From positions 7,440,001 through 7,504,000 of the forward strand of contig CM070723.1 in the NCBI GenBank assembly GCA_036346275.1: a stretch of DNA of 64,000 bases, in the 5' to 3' direction. A model generated the notes under the pieces. It made no database searches and was not told the origin of the DNA. It saw only the letters and a program-made list of their open reading frames with translations. Of the stretch, positions 22,698-34,800 are shown one piece after another. Each line of letters starts with the position of its first letter. The stretch's first letter is position 1. Position numbers and translations under genes: made by a program. This stretch comes from Otatea glauca. Lineage: Eukaryota; Streptophyta; Magnoliopsida; Poales; Poaceae.

Positions 22698-23295
22698 CGT
22701 GTGCTTCTTTCCCCTTCTCCCCCTTACCATGGCAAGTCCTTGGGAAATAACTCCAATGGGCAGAAAAAGGACGGCGTTAAGAGACCCTCCTGGCCCAACG
22801 CTAGACACTCTAAGATCCTTTTTCAAACCTGCTCTGCTCCCATTTCAAGTCAAGAGATAGATAAATAGCCACATCCCATCACACTGATTGGGGGCACTCG
22901 TAGTGACTTAGGAGGTCAAAGACAAATAAGCGGCTTATTTATACGACGTCGTAAAAATTAATCACAGAAATCTAAACATTTATCGATCCATCCATAGGGT
23001 AGATCGGCGGCTACTCCTCCAATGCAAAAAGAATCCCCAGGGGACCCCAGGAATTCTTGGTATACGCTCATTCCAATCCTCAATTCTCCTTTCGAGATTC
23101 AGCGATGATTCAGCGATAGTGAATCAATCGAATGCGCTCCAAAGATTTGTTCTACATTTGGATGACCTTCTAGATCTCTATTTTCTATATCTCTATTTTC
23201 ATATATAAATGTAATTAACCTATCTCCTTTGGCTCTCTAATAAATAGTGACAATTGAATTAACAAACATTTGAAGCTTCTTTTCCCTTTGACTCC
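22698..23295. other. Plastid-like sequence, locus not assigned
   Basis: Sequence style (GACCCTCCTGGCCCAACGC, long T/A tracts, AT-rich spacer) and position between rps3 and ndhB pieces point to plastid spacer, probably from the inverted repeat. I could not name the locus with certainty. Confidence 0.5.
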
Positions 23296-23490
23296 CCCAC
23301 TCCAGTCGTTGCTTTTCTTTTTGTTACTTCGAAAGTAGCTGCTTCAGCTTTAGCCACACGAATTCTCAATATTCCTTTTTATTTCTCATCAAATGAATGG
23401 CATCTTCTTCTGAAAATCCTAGCTATTCTTAGCATGATATTGAGGAATCTCCTTGCTATTACTTAAACAAGCATGAAACGTATGCTTGCG
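23296..23490 (+). pseudogene. ndhB: Plastid ndhB fragment
   Basis: The frame reads PTPVVAFLFVTSKVAASALA, then TRILNIPFYFSSNEWHLLLK, then ILAILSMILRNLLAIT, a TAA in place of Gln, and TSMKRMLA. This is an internal exon-2 segment of the plastid NADH dehydrogenase-like subunit. The stop confirms decay. Confidence 0.9.
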
Positions 23491-23520
23491 TCCACTTTGT
23501 TGACCTCCGCTTTCGCGTTT

Positions 23521-23597
23521 GCTTCCCTAAGGCGGAACGCTCCCCTACCGATGCATTTTGACATCCCACAGCTTCGATAGATCGCTTAGCCCTGTTC
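23521..23597 (-). pseudogene. rrn23: Plastid 23S rRNA fragment
   Basis: The reverse complement reads GGGCTAAGCGATCT...CGAAGCTGTGGGATGTC...TGCATCGGTAGGGGAGCG...TTCCGCCTTAGGG, the plastid 23S segment equivalent to about position 1100 of the E. coli molecule. Only about 77 nt remain. Confidence 0.85.
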
Positions 23598-24313
23598 AAA
23601 GGGCATGGTTGGTCATGCTATATGATACGGCCCTACTTGCCAACACCACTTTGAATTGTTTTCAGATCTTTTAATTTTGCTTCCTTCTATTTTTAATCTA
23701 GCCAACAAGTTTCAGCCTATTGGTTGACTAAATTTATGTTTTAAAGTTGTAATCTCTTAAAGTCCAAGTTGTATACGTTTAGGAGGTGAATTTTTGTCGG
23801 TTTAGATGTGTTCTGGCTGTGCATTATGCACCAATATAAAGCCAAGGGGTCTACATGTAAAGAGATTAGAGTTGATGCATTGAATAAAATTCCAGAAAAT
23901 TGCCATGGTGTTTGGCGGCTATGATTAAGGTGTGTGCTTGAGTTGATTGTCATGAGTTGAGAGAGTTGATTGCGCAAGTTGAAGACTCGTCGTTTTCAAA
24001 TTGTGCAAAAGAAACTCCTTGCAATTCTATCTTTTCATATTGGTTTGCAAGTTATCGTGTGTGGTACCGTGAAAGATCGGACATCTTACGCATCAATTAA
24101 TGATTTCATCTAGTTGATCTGTATCACTATATATCTGCTATGGTGTCTCGATTCGTAGCTCCAAACCCCGGAGAGGCTCTCTTTGTTCGCGAACTTCCGC
24201 TCCTGAGTATTGCTCCTTCATCCACAACCAACCATCGAACCTTTAGATAGGGTTACATAGGGGATTTTTTTTTGGGGGGGGGTGTCTTTTATCCTTACTG
24301 AGGGACCCATGCC

Positions 24314-24666
24314 AAGACCGCATCCTCGATTGGTGCTTTCGCCATGGGTGCCATGAGAGGTTGTGCTTTCTACTTCATCAAGGCCTTCCGCAACTCGCCC
24401 CATGGTGATGGAATGCTGGTGGTATGGAACCTTGCACATGAATGTGCCACGTGTTGGTGGCAACTTTGCTGTCTGGGGTGGCCTCTTCTCAGCCTGTGAT
24501 TGCGCACCAGAAGGATTCGTTCCTCATGCAGAAACATTATCTGGTGGTGGGTGCTTTGGTGGATTATTTGGGAAAGAGGGAACCACAAACAGCAGCAGCA
24601 AGATTGAGACTAGAGAGACTTTTGATGCACCCAGCATGCCGATACCATCGTTGAGTACAAGTAGAG
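24314..24666 (+). pseudogene. TIM17 pseudogene with internal deletion
   Basis: It matches the intact copy in three frames. GACCGCATCCTCGA begins it, then a segment reading IGAFAMGAM and FYFIKAFRNSPHGD, then PRVGGNFAVWGGLFSACDC. The centre, with the RQKED loop and third and fourth membrane segments, is deleted; SGGGCFGGLFGKEG and DAPSMPIPS follow directly. The last codons show a lost T (ATCGTTGAGTACAAG against ATCGTTTGAGTACAAG). No start is preserved. It cannot form the membrane core. Confidence 0.85.
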
Positions 24667-27600
24667 GCATGGACATAGGATTTCTTTGCTGATGGGGTTA
24701 ATTTCTCTTTTGTTGGTGTTCCTTAGTTTTTTATTGGAGTATCTTTTGAATGACTGTTGCAAGTCATGGGATTAAAAACAGTGGCAGGGATGTTTGATGC
24801 AAAACAGATTATTTATGTGGATTGCAATAGAGGTCTGTTTGGTGATGTAAAAGGGCAAAGGTCAAGGCGTCCAACTTTCACGTCTTTCTGGTTTTTCCAA
24901 GTGTTAGGGTTGGATAAATTGTTTGATGGGGTGTGTTCAGTGGAAGAGTTATTTTGGGCATTAGCTCATTGTAAATTTATACTATTTTTAGTTTCATTTG
25001 TGTTGACATTTCACAAAGTTATCATGAGGCTGAATTTAATGGGTCCCAAATTTTGGGGAGCTGGGGAGTTGCAAATGGAGTTCTATGTTTATGACCTACA
25101 AAAGCAACAACATTTGATATTTTCTGCTTCTATTGATTGTTTACAAACTTCCATTGGTTGTGTAAAGCGAGAAGGACGCACGTAGGCTAGAAAAGTTGAT
25201 GCTTTTTAACCATGTGCTTGATCACAGAGCAGTTCAGTACTATACTACATCGATTCTGCAACTTACATTTTCAGTGAGGCCATATTCTTATTAAGAATTT
25301 ATAGATGATTCCTATGTTTTATTGGGATAGAATACACAGGAAACATGCATAATTTGGAAGTGCTGATTAGGGATGGGACGGATGGCCATTCATTTTATTT
25401 GGATTATTTTGTTCAGCTAACCTGTTCTTCAAATTCCTTTTTCAATAGATCTGACACATTGACAAACCAAAGCATGTTTGGTTTGCCTTTTGGTTTAGAA
25501 AATCGAAATACATGTTAAGGCGCATGAAATTGTCTCAACCATCAAAGATCTTGTGCTACATGCCAAGCGTTTTTTCTATATGTTGTTTGGGATTGATTGC
25601 ATGACTCTCTAACAACACCATCTGTGTACAACTATGCCCCTTGGCCGCCTAATAGAAGATGTGAACAAGATGTAAATTGCATATCTAATCATGATTCAAT
25701 AACTTTGCTAATATAGTTGTGAAGAAGGTATAAGGGTGTTGTTTGGTCTCCATTTATTTCACTACTGAATTCAATTATGCCACCTTGGAAACTACACCAG
25801 AAACAGCTAAGCTGTTGTAAGCACAAGCTGTCCAATGAAGTTATAAATTGAGCTTTGTGCTTGAAGCTAAGAAAGTTATCTTTTTTTCAAAAGATCCGCA
25901 CTGAGACAATCCGGTTAGAATTACTAGTTGTTGATTAGCAATGCTGAGCTATTATGCTTACTATGGATTAGAAGGTGTAATATTACTGATATTTTCAGTG
26001 AGTGTTTATGTATTATTTGCGAAGTCACAAGCGCTATGCATGGATTAGAATCTCAATTTTAAGGCCTTGAATCACCAATAATTTGTCCAGCATCTGACCG
26101 AGATTTTGATATTCGGAGAATCTATCCAGTATGTTTTGTGTTATATTGAAATGTCTTCTAGACAAGATGGAGTATATGGTTCATTTCTGTGTTGTTCATT
26201 TGATATGGTGTAAATTTTGCTGTGCTTTTGTTGCACAGTGATCAGGTGTATCAGTGTATGCCTCATTGACGACATTAAAAGGATGTGACTTATGCTCACA
26301 ATCCCCCCCCCCCCCACAACACACCCACCCACCCACCAAAACAATAGAATAGCAGATGCTGTTCTTGTATGCGTTATCTTATTTTTTTATGCTTGGATCT
26401 GTTAATCAACCTGCCTGCATTATGATCTAGGGTTCATGAACTAGTGTGATGTTTGTTTCTACTTCGCAGGTGGGGCTGATGGCACTGATGCTTAAGTGGG
26501 CTCGAGATGCGGTAGTCTGGAATCAGGGATGCAATTTAGCTTAAGTCTTGGAGAAGCGTGCGCTGCTCTACTTCCACGACTCATATCTATGTGCCAACCT
26601 ATCGTTGAGAAAGGTTTTGGCCCTTAAGTATTGATGTATGTGAACCTTTTTAAAGTGGTAGGTTCGCAACTTTGCAAATGTTGTTGTTGCTAGTAGTAGT
26701 AGCAATAGTAATACCCATGCATTCGTATTCTGCACTGCACTGCACTTGAAAAGCCTAAACTTATGCCTCAGGCTGGCTGGCTTCTAAAGTGACTTTTTGA
26801 GTGAGGTGGTCAGGTGGTTGCATTGCATCCTGTCTTTCCACAGATATTTTGTTTTGTTAGTGCTAGTATTTAAGATAATGCTTAATAAGTGCTCTGTGGA
26901 AAGTTCTTGTTTCGTCCTGTTGTTGCTTGGTCATTCATGTAGGGATCATTAGTAAACACGACATACTTATCACAGGACATGAATATAACATGAAAATCGT
27001 GTGCACGGTTTTGTAAACTACTGCCCTGGCTGATGCGTAGTCTGGTGCTGGTTACTGACGTGTGTCAAATTGTTCATTAGGTGCACATTTGCTACTGCTC
27101 TTGTACACTGCCATCGTGCCGTGTAAACGAACGCCGGGCTATCCTAAACTGACAGCGTAGTCTGAACAAACCACAGTTGAAGATTCTAGACTGCCCTAGT
27201 TAAGTAGGATGGAAGGGATGCCCAATATCCCCACGACATATATCAACATGGAAATCAGAACGTCTGTTTTACGACACTACAACTGGCGTGTAAACGCTGA
27301 ACCAACCAAGCTACCTAAAGGTTCTTCTAAGCCAACCTATATTGCACAGATTAACCGGTAATTTGACCCGAGCTGAGATTACGACGGAACACCTTTCGGT
27401 TTTTGGGACGGAAATCTGACATAGTGACATGGACATGTTTTTGCAGATAAATCAAAAATAGAATTCGTCATTCCGATGGCATGAAACGGCCACATCCATG
27501 TCCCAGTCTCAAAAGCCAAAACTGTCAGATAAAACGTCCTAGGCCCTGACCGAATTGAAAGAACATGGACCATTTGCCAACGACTAACCTGAAAGTCCAA

Positions 27601-27939
27601 GGAGCGATCGATCAAATATGTTCAGCGAGTCAACATGGACCATGCATGTGTGCCGCCGCAATGCAATTGCGCGCGAACAGCCGCTGCGTGCGCACCGCAC
27701 CTCACACGCTTCAAAGATGCTGAGGTGTTCAACCGTCGTGATCAGAGGCCGGAGCGCGGCCGTTGGAATGGCCGTCTTTAGACTCCCATGGCGCGGGCGC
27801 CTCTTTCCTTGCATTCCGACTCCCACTCCAAGTGACCACCGACCACGTTGCTTCGGCGGAGAGGAACCAGACTGTAAGCAGCCCAAGAAGCACGAGCTAG
27901 CCACCCCAAGGTTTAATGTCGTGTAATGACGTCGATGAG
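24667..27939. other. Intergenic, no gene called
   Basis: A 142-codon frame at 24757-25185 has no recognisable domain and biased T-rich composition, so it is not called. TTCTACTTCGCAG|GTGGGGCTG at about 26470 looks like a splice acceptor and could belong to a 3' UTR exon of a TIM17 copy. A C13 run followed by (CCCA)n lies at 26303-26337. Confidence 0.35.
26303..26337. repeat. C13 homopolymer plus CCCA microsatellite
   Basis: Thirteen C residues are followed by ACAACACA and three CCCA units. Confidence 0.9.
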
Positions 27940-29939
27940 GCGGTGGGGTTGTTGGGGATGGTGACGATCGACAACTACCAGATGTACCGGTACATCATGG
28001 CGCCGGGGTGGACGTGGGCGAAGCGGAAGATGATCTGGTCCATGGTGGGGGCGCAGGCCACGGAGCAGGACGACTACTCCCGGTTCAAGGGCAACGTCCC
28101 GCACAGCTGCAAAGAGGACCCTGGCCGTCGTGGACTTGCTCCTGGGCGTGCCCTACAACCAGCAGATGGCCAACTTCTGCAAGGGCGGCGTCATCCCCGG
28201 ACCCCGCCTACGGCCACGGCAGCGCCGCCGCCCTCGCCACCGTCTAGGTTAGCGTTGGGCGGGCCGGCACCACCAACCACACCGTCAAGCTCCCCAAGAA
28301 CTTCACCCTCCTCGCCCCGGCCCGTGCTACACCTGCGGCTACGCCAAGATCGTCCCCTCCACCAGCGATGGAACTAAAATTATTTTTGATGGAGGTGCGC
28401 ATTTCACCCGTAAAACTCTATAATCTTGCATAATGATTTCGTGCCATCATAAATTCATTACATATTTAGAATTTACTAAAAGTATAATACAAATAGTTCT
28501 AAGTCTTAAAAATCTCAAACTATCAAAATCGAAACTAATTTAATCAATACATTTTATTGAAGATTGAAATTTTGGTGTTTCTCATTTTTTTAAAAGGTGC
28601 TGGGCATACTCGACTCCCCAGGTTCAGTCCATGCCCTCCAACGTCTTCTTCATCCCCGACCACCGCCGCAAGACCCAAGCCGTCAGTGAGTTCGACCTTC
28701 TCATTCTGATCATGGCGACGCGCATCCATGGACTTGCCACAGACTTGACATAGCTATATATCTGAACATGCCATGCTTGCAGTGACGTGGAACGTGACGT
28801 GCACGACAATTGGCGTCCAAGTACCCGTCGTGCTGCGTCTCCTACAACGACACCATCATCCCCTGCGCCTAGTGCGCCTGCGGCTGCGAGCACGAGAACT
28901 GCGTCCAGTACGTACTAGCACTTATTAGTTACAGAATGATTTGGGTCGGGACTTTTGCAATATTTTTTTCACTCCTACAACATTTTCTTTCTACACGTGC
29001 AATATTTTTCTTCGATAACATAGAAATATCCGTACGAATTTTTTTTTTGCTGACGTTGAAAAAAATTGTTGCAGACGTTGAGAAAAAATATTGCACCGAC
29101 GCGTCTGAGAAATGAACAATGATCGGACGTCCGATTGCTAGTTATTCCCGGTTAGTTACTACTACTCAGCCCAGCCGTCGTCGAACACACACGTACGACG
29201 ATGCGAATTGCGCCGTGCGATCGAGCAAACTGACAAGAGCGTGCACGACGCATATGTGCCCCGTGTGCGGTGCACTGGCACGTCAACCTCAACTACAAGG
29301 AGTGTATTGGCGCACCAAGATCGCCAATTCGCCATCACCAACTTCAACTACCGCATGAAGTCATGAACTACACTGGCTGGACGCTCGTCGCCCAGCACCC
29401 CAGCCTCGACAACATCACCGAGGTGACGAGGTCTCTTCAGCTTCGACTACAAAGCCCGTCGTTGCCTACGTACGGCTCCATCAGTAAGCTAGACCTCCAA
29501 TTCATCACCATTGATCTCTTCCATGCAAGAATACTTAGCCAAGAACTGGACATTGGATGCTAATTAACGGCACGCTAGAGAGTACATTCTCCCTACTTTT
29601 AATATGCTACTTAAACGAATATGTTACATTTCTTTATCACTCTTGGTATACTAAAATACTAATTCTAAGATACTCCAATGTGATATGGTTGAAAAACTTT
29701 TCTCAAACCCCTTTATTTTTTGCTATATTTTTTTTCATATGTAAAATAAGCATATATACAAATTATGCTATAAAAAGTGGACTTTGATAAAATTTTTCAT
29801 AGAACTTACTTTGGAGTACTTTATAATAATTATTAGAGTATGTTTAAAAGGATAAAAAGATATAGATTTTTTTAAGGGGTATATGCAAAGTGGGAGTACA
29901 TACTTCCAAGAGCATGCACGCACAGATACGTATATACAT

Positions 29940-30011
29940 GTATATGCGTGCGTGCGTGCGTACGTACGTACGTATGTATGTATGTATGTGTGTGTATGTA
30001 TGTATGTATGG
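29940..30011. repeat. Compound tetranucleotide microsatellite
   Basis: A run of TGCG/TGCG, then TACG, then TATG units with a short TG tract, directly before the COBL pseudogene last exon. Confidence 0.9.
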
Positions 30012-30058
30012 TGTTCTACGGGCTCAAGTACTTCAACGACCAGCTGATGGAGGCGGGG

Positions 30059-31023
30059 ATAGTGGCGGATCCAGGATTTCTGGAATGGGTGTTCGAAGTT
30101 ATAAAAAAATATTCAATGTAAAATATAAAAATTCAAAATAGCAAAAAAATACAAAATATAAGTTATGTTAATAGAGACAACACCTAAAATAATTTAGAGA
30201 TTTGTGAATTGGGGATTTCAAATCTATATACTTCCTCTTCTTTTTTGAATACTCTACATGCTATATTTAAGAAACCATGATTTATCGTTACAAATTAACA
30301 CAATGTTGATAGAGTTGTGAATTGGGGATTTCAGATTTGGGAATCAAGAATTAAATTACTTGTGTGGTTGTCCATGTCGAATGCTCAGCTATTGTATGCT
30401 GTTTTAGCACTGCTTCCTGCCCCGCCGGTCACCGTCGGTGTCGCACCTTCCATCCCTGACTCGATGCTCGCGCGGCATAGGGTTGTTATGCAACACGTCG
30501 CGTGCTGCTCCTTACCCTATCGGACACCGTCGCCGGTATCGCACTCTCCATCCCCATGTCGGTACTCGCTGTGGCCACAGGGGCCATGGTTGCCATGCCA
30601 CACACCGCTCCTTGCGCCACTATCTTCGCCTATTCGCCGGTGCCGGTAGCTGCTCGACGCTCATCTACTGCCCTGCTCCCTATCGGCTTACGCATACCTC
30701 ATAGCCCTTGTCCGTTATTGTTGGGTTGTCGTCTGCGTCGTCGTTACAGAGAGAACGAGAGAGCATGGGGTGTCATAAATGAAGGGATAGTTGGTGGTGT
30801 GCTCGGAATGGAGGAAGACGGATCTTAGCGAATAGACCATGTAGGGAAGGTCGAGAGAGGGAATGGGTAGGACAGGTTGATATAGACTTAAAGGTTGAAA
30901 TACGTATTTTTAAGCTCATTTAATAGTATATATATCTAATATACTTGCTATGTACTAAGTTTTTTTTTCAAAAAATTTGAGTGTACTTAGTACACCCATA
31001 TCCCTGTGACTCTATTCTAGGTA
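30059..31023. mobile_element. Insertion splitting the last exon of the COBL pseudogene
   Basis: Coding similarity stops at 30058 (after LMEAG) and resumes at about 31024 (YGNVQSE). The left end reads TAGTGGCGGATCCAGGATTT then ATGGGTGTTC. The right end, reverse complemented, reads TAGAGTCACAGGGATATGGG then TGTACT. The ends are imperfectly inverted and resemble a common grass non-autonomous element. Target duplication is not clear and no transposase is present. Confidence 0.6.
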
Positions 31024-31800
31024 CGCCCAAGGTACGGGAACGTGCAGTCGGAGGTGTTGATGCGCAAGGAGGCCAGCATCTTCAGGTTCAAGCAGGGGTG
31101 GGCGTTCCCGCGAAAGGTCTACTTCAACGGCGATGAGTGCCAGATGCCGCCGCCGGACTCGTACCCCTACCTGCCCAATGCCGCGCCGGTGGCCGCCTCA
31201 ACGTCGCTGATGAGCTCCACGGTGGCGGCCGCCGTGGCTTTCTTGGTGCTGCTCATGGCATAAGCATGAGAAGAGAGACAGCATAGTGCTAGAACTTGAA
31301 AGAAGAGTTAGTGTTATTATTGTAGATAGAATGTTCCGGATTTCAAGATTGAGCTTGGTGTTTTGAACATAATTAAACGCAAGTTTTTTTTTGGTTTAAG
31401 TGGAAGGGACATGAGCATAATTTTGAGCAAGAAATCTGTAAAACACAATCAGGTTAGAATCAAGAGACAATGACACACGGCAGTTCACATGATCCGATTG
31501 AAGTGATACCACTATCTCTTGTTCACCGATGTTGCCTCTGCAATGCGCGGTTAGTTTCTATATTGAAGAAATCAAATAACTTAACTTTGCATAGACATGC
31601 CTACTTGAAATCAAATGTGTGTGTGTTCATAGCCACAAAGGATAAATTTTGCTGTATAAGTACAGTGTATGCGTCTCTCTGAGCTAAAATGTACAGCAAG
31701 TAGGAAGTACAATAATCAATGGAACTCAGGCGATCATGGTAGCCAATGCCCAATCGGGTCAAAACTTTCGTGAAATTTGCACATCTTCACCAGTCCTTCC

Positions 31801-34800
31801 CTACCCATAAACCAGCAAGAATGTCAATGCTGTCCAAATGGTAATGAATGGAAGAAGTGAAGCTGACAGTCGTGGGGAAGCATTCGGCAGCCATGGGTAT
31901 GCATCTGGAGGTGGCATCACACAGTTGTCACCATTGAAGTACACTCGTCTTGGGAAGGCCCAGCCCTTCTGGAAGGTGAATGTCGACGGCTCCTTCTGAA
32001 ATAGAAGCTCAGACTGAACATTTCCATCTGGTCCAGCAGTCATGAGAAAGTCATTGTAGTATTTGATGCCCCATAACATCGCGGTGTCATCTGCGACGGA
32101 GGATTTGTCAATAGCTGAAAAAAAATGCTTACAAAATATGAATGTGTTCAGGGGATGAAGTGTTCACTTATTACTCCATAAGGGTTCAAAGATTTGTAGT
32201 TGAAGCTGAAAAGAGTAGTCAGGTTGTCAAAATTAGGGTGCTGAGCAACTAGGTTCCACTGCGAGTAGTTCATCCGGTAGTTGAAGTTTGTCACCGTGAT
32301 CTTGACCCTCCAGAACAAATAGTAGTTAACTTTGACATGCCAATGCACTCTTATTGGGCACATATGAGAAGTACATTGGACCAGAGGTGCCAAGCTGTTC
32401 TTGTTAGGACCATTCCGGACAGAAGCCAAATAAGGTGAATTGCCCCTGTCAAAGAGTAAATCCAGCTGTCACATAACTGACGAAAAAAACTTGTTTTTAT
32501 TTTATTTTATTTTGTGTTATGTCAAATGTAACTTACCCTACGCAGCTACTGTTATTCTGGCAGCCACATGAGCATGTTGGGCAGTTAACTATGGTATCGT
32601 TGTAAAAAGATGAGAACGAAACACAGCATGTTGGAGATCTTTGGGCGACAAACTGTGAGTATGTACATGTCACATTCCACGTCACTGCACAAAGAAAACA
32701 AGTGGTCACCAAAATGCTAACAAGGTGTCGCTACAACAGGAAGATTATGAATTTCTGAACAGATTGGATGGAAGCTTATTCCTGAAACGTTTTATGCATC
32801 AAATGTCAGATCATGAAAAGAAAATCTTACTGAGGGCTTGAGTTGTCCTCCTTCCATCCTGTGAAATGAACTTGGTAGGTCTCACAAGTTTGGCAGGTCC
32901 ACAAGTATACCCCGGACCGGGGGCCATCAGAGTGAAATTCTTGGGCACTCGCACGGTCTTGTTTGTAGTCCCTGCTTGACCAACACTGACTTGAAATGAT
33001 GCCACAGCATTGGCAGGGTCTTGTGCCCATGAGCTGAGGACTCCTCCTTTGCAGCAGTTGGCAATCTGCATATTGTAAGGAGTCCCAGGAAGCAGGTCCA
33101 CAATGTCCGGATCCTTCTTACAGCAATGCGGGATGCTAGCTTTAAATTTGGAGCAATCGCCTTGCTCTGTGGCTTGGCCACCGTTCATTGCCCAGATTAT
33201 CTCCTTCTTTGCCCATACCCACCCGAATTTCCAACCCGGCGCTTGAATATGGCGATACTGCTGGTAATTGTATAGTGAAACAACAGCCTGCAGAAAGGGG
33301 ATTTTACAGTATGTCAGAAATGGGAAAGTCTTGAGAACTAGGAAAAGGATTGTGTGGTGGCTGACCTCTTAGTTATGTAAAATGCGTCTGAAGAAAAGGT
33401 AAATGACGCAAAAAAAAAGTCTAGTTTGAAATGCAACAAAGGGAGCTTATGTAAGCATTGGGTTATGATTTTTGATCATTAAGATTAAACAAATGCACAT
33501 GTTCAACGCACCTATTAACAAATAGACATGCGCAAACTAGTTTCATGTTCTGTTATCATCTCCTTGACCAGCAGTCTTGTATTGCAACTAGCACCCTGCT
33601 CATTTGCACGGCTAAATTTGTCTTAAATATTGTAGTATCAAATGATATGACTTACATGTTTGAGAATATATTTATATATCTTGTAGGCTATTTAGGATTT
33701 TATGACATCGTAAATATTAGAAATGACAACACAAATTTGAAGGAAAATACGACTTAAGAAATGCAATTAAAGTTTGAGCTTCAATGGGAGTAAATCGTTG
33801 AATATACTAACTTGTTGGGGTTCTTAGAAACGTAAGTACTCTCCATCATGCATAGATCATGTAGCTGTATGCCCTTATTCTTTATCTATTAATTACTCTT
33901 TTCCAAAATGTATGTCATGCACATGTACCTCTATTTATTTTTCAAAGCAATACTGTAATTATGTGTGCAAAAAATTATCTTATTAGTTTATATGGTAGTA
34001 GAGTACCTTGATCAAACATACACAAATACACCATGGGTGCCCTACCTTAAATTTATATTGCCTCACACGTCGGCTACCCCACCGAGTTGTGTGTCTTCTA
34101 TATCTTCTTGTCGTTACAACATTTTTGCTTCAACCTCCAACATCACGCCCAGTTCTTGATTGAACCCTCTTAGCTGTACCCCTTCCAATACAATACTTTA
34201 CTTCTATCTAATTATTGCTTAATGTTGACCGTTACAACATCAAACACGCATAAACGTGCAACTGTCACCGATCCTTACCGAGGACACCTGTCATGCTCTC
34301 TCCGATGGCCCTGAGCCTATTCCCTATGGTTGCACCAGCTCTACTCCGACCTCTTTGCTCATTTGCTTCTGTATGATTGTGCTTCCGTTTGTACATATAC
34401 ATGATATTTTACGTACTTGATGTCCTCTTCTCCCATGTCGGCCACTCATCTTTTTCGAGATTGGCCTACTCAACGCTATGGCTTCGTCAATAACCACGGT
34501 GACGTCCCATCTTCACTGATGCTAGCATGTATGTTTTAGTCGCTATCTAACGATGTGGAGAATCTTCTCGCTATCGGTGAAGATGCCATGCCCTTCACTA
34601 GCGATGACATGTTCCTAGCTACCTAATAGCATCATATTGTTTATAAGTCGTCTTCAATGCAAAGCTTCAACTCCTCTTTGCCAAAGCTTCCCCATCATCA
34701 AGCTTATTTAGTCACTAACTTCTTCAACACTGTCGACGCTCACCATTCATCATCATGGCCCTTGGCTAATCAAATTACTAATTTTCTTTTATTATTTATT

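Larger units (their letters stand above)
22165..23597. other. Mosaic nuclear plastid DNA insertion (NUPT)
   Basis: Consecutive pieces match separate plastome loci: matK, psaI, rps3, an unassigned plastid-like spacer (22698-23295), ndhB and 23S rRNA. These loci lie far apart in a grass plastome (large single-copy region and inverted repeat), so several fragments were joined before or during insertion. The left boundary may begin somewhat before 22165; the right boundary may extend to about 23640. Confidence 0.85.
27940..31263 (+). pseudogene. COBRA-like (COBL) pseudogene
   Basis: Pieces match the intact minus-strand paralogue in order. 27950-28370 reads NYQMYRYIMAPGWTWAKRKM, then KGNVPHSCKEDP, then in other frames the NQQMANFCKGG and TTNHTVKLPKNFTLLAP blocks. 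28620-28690 reads HRRKTQA before a preserved donor. 28783-28910 reads MTWNVTC, PSCCVSYNDTIIPC and an in-frame TAG. 29250-29490 reads VHWHVNLNYKE, ITNFNYRM and GWTLVAQHPSLDNIT across frameshifts. 30010-30058 reads FYGLKYFNDQLMEAG. 31024-31263 reads GNVQSEVLMRKEASIFRFKQ and GWAFPRKVYFNGDECQMPPP with a hydrophobic GPI-type tail and TAA. Exons 1-2, with the signal peptide, are missing, conserved cysteines are lost, at least four frameshifts and a stop are present, and about 960 bp split the last exon. The gene is dead, though its last exon is remarkably clean. Confidence 0.9.

Noticed and set aside
24757..25185. 142-codon plus-strand frame downstream of the TIM17 pseudogene
   Set aside because: T-rich composition, no recognised motif, no visible promoter or splice context; more likely chance or untranslated sequence.
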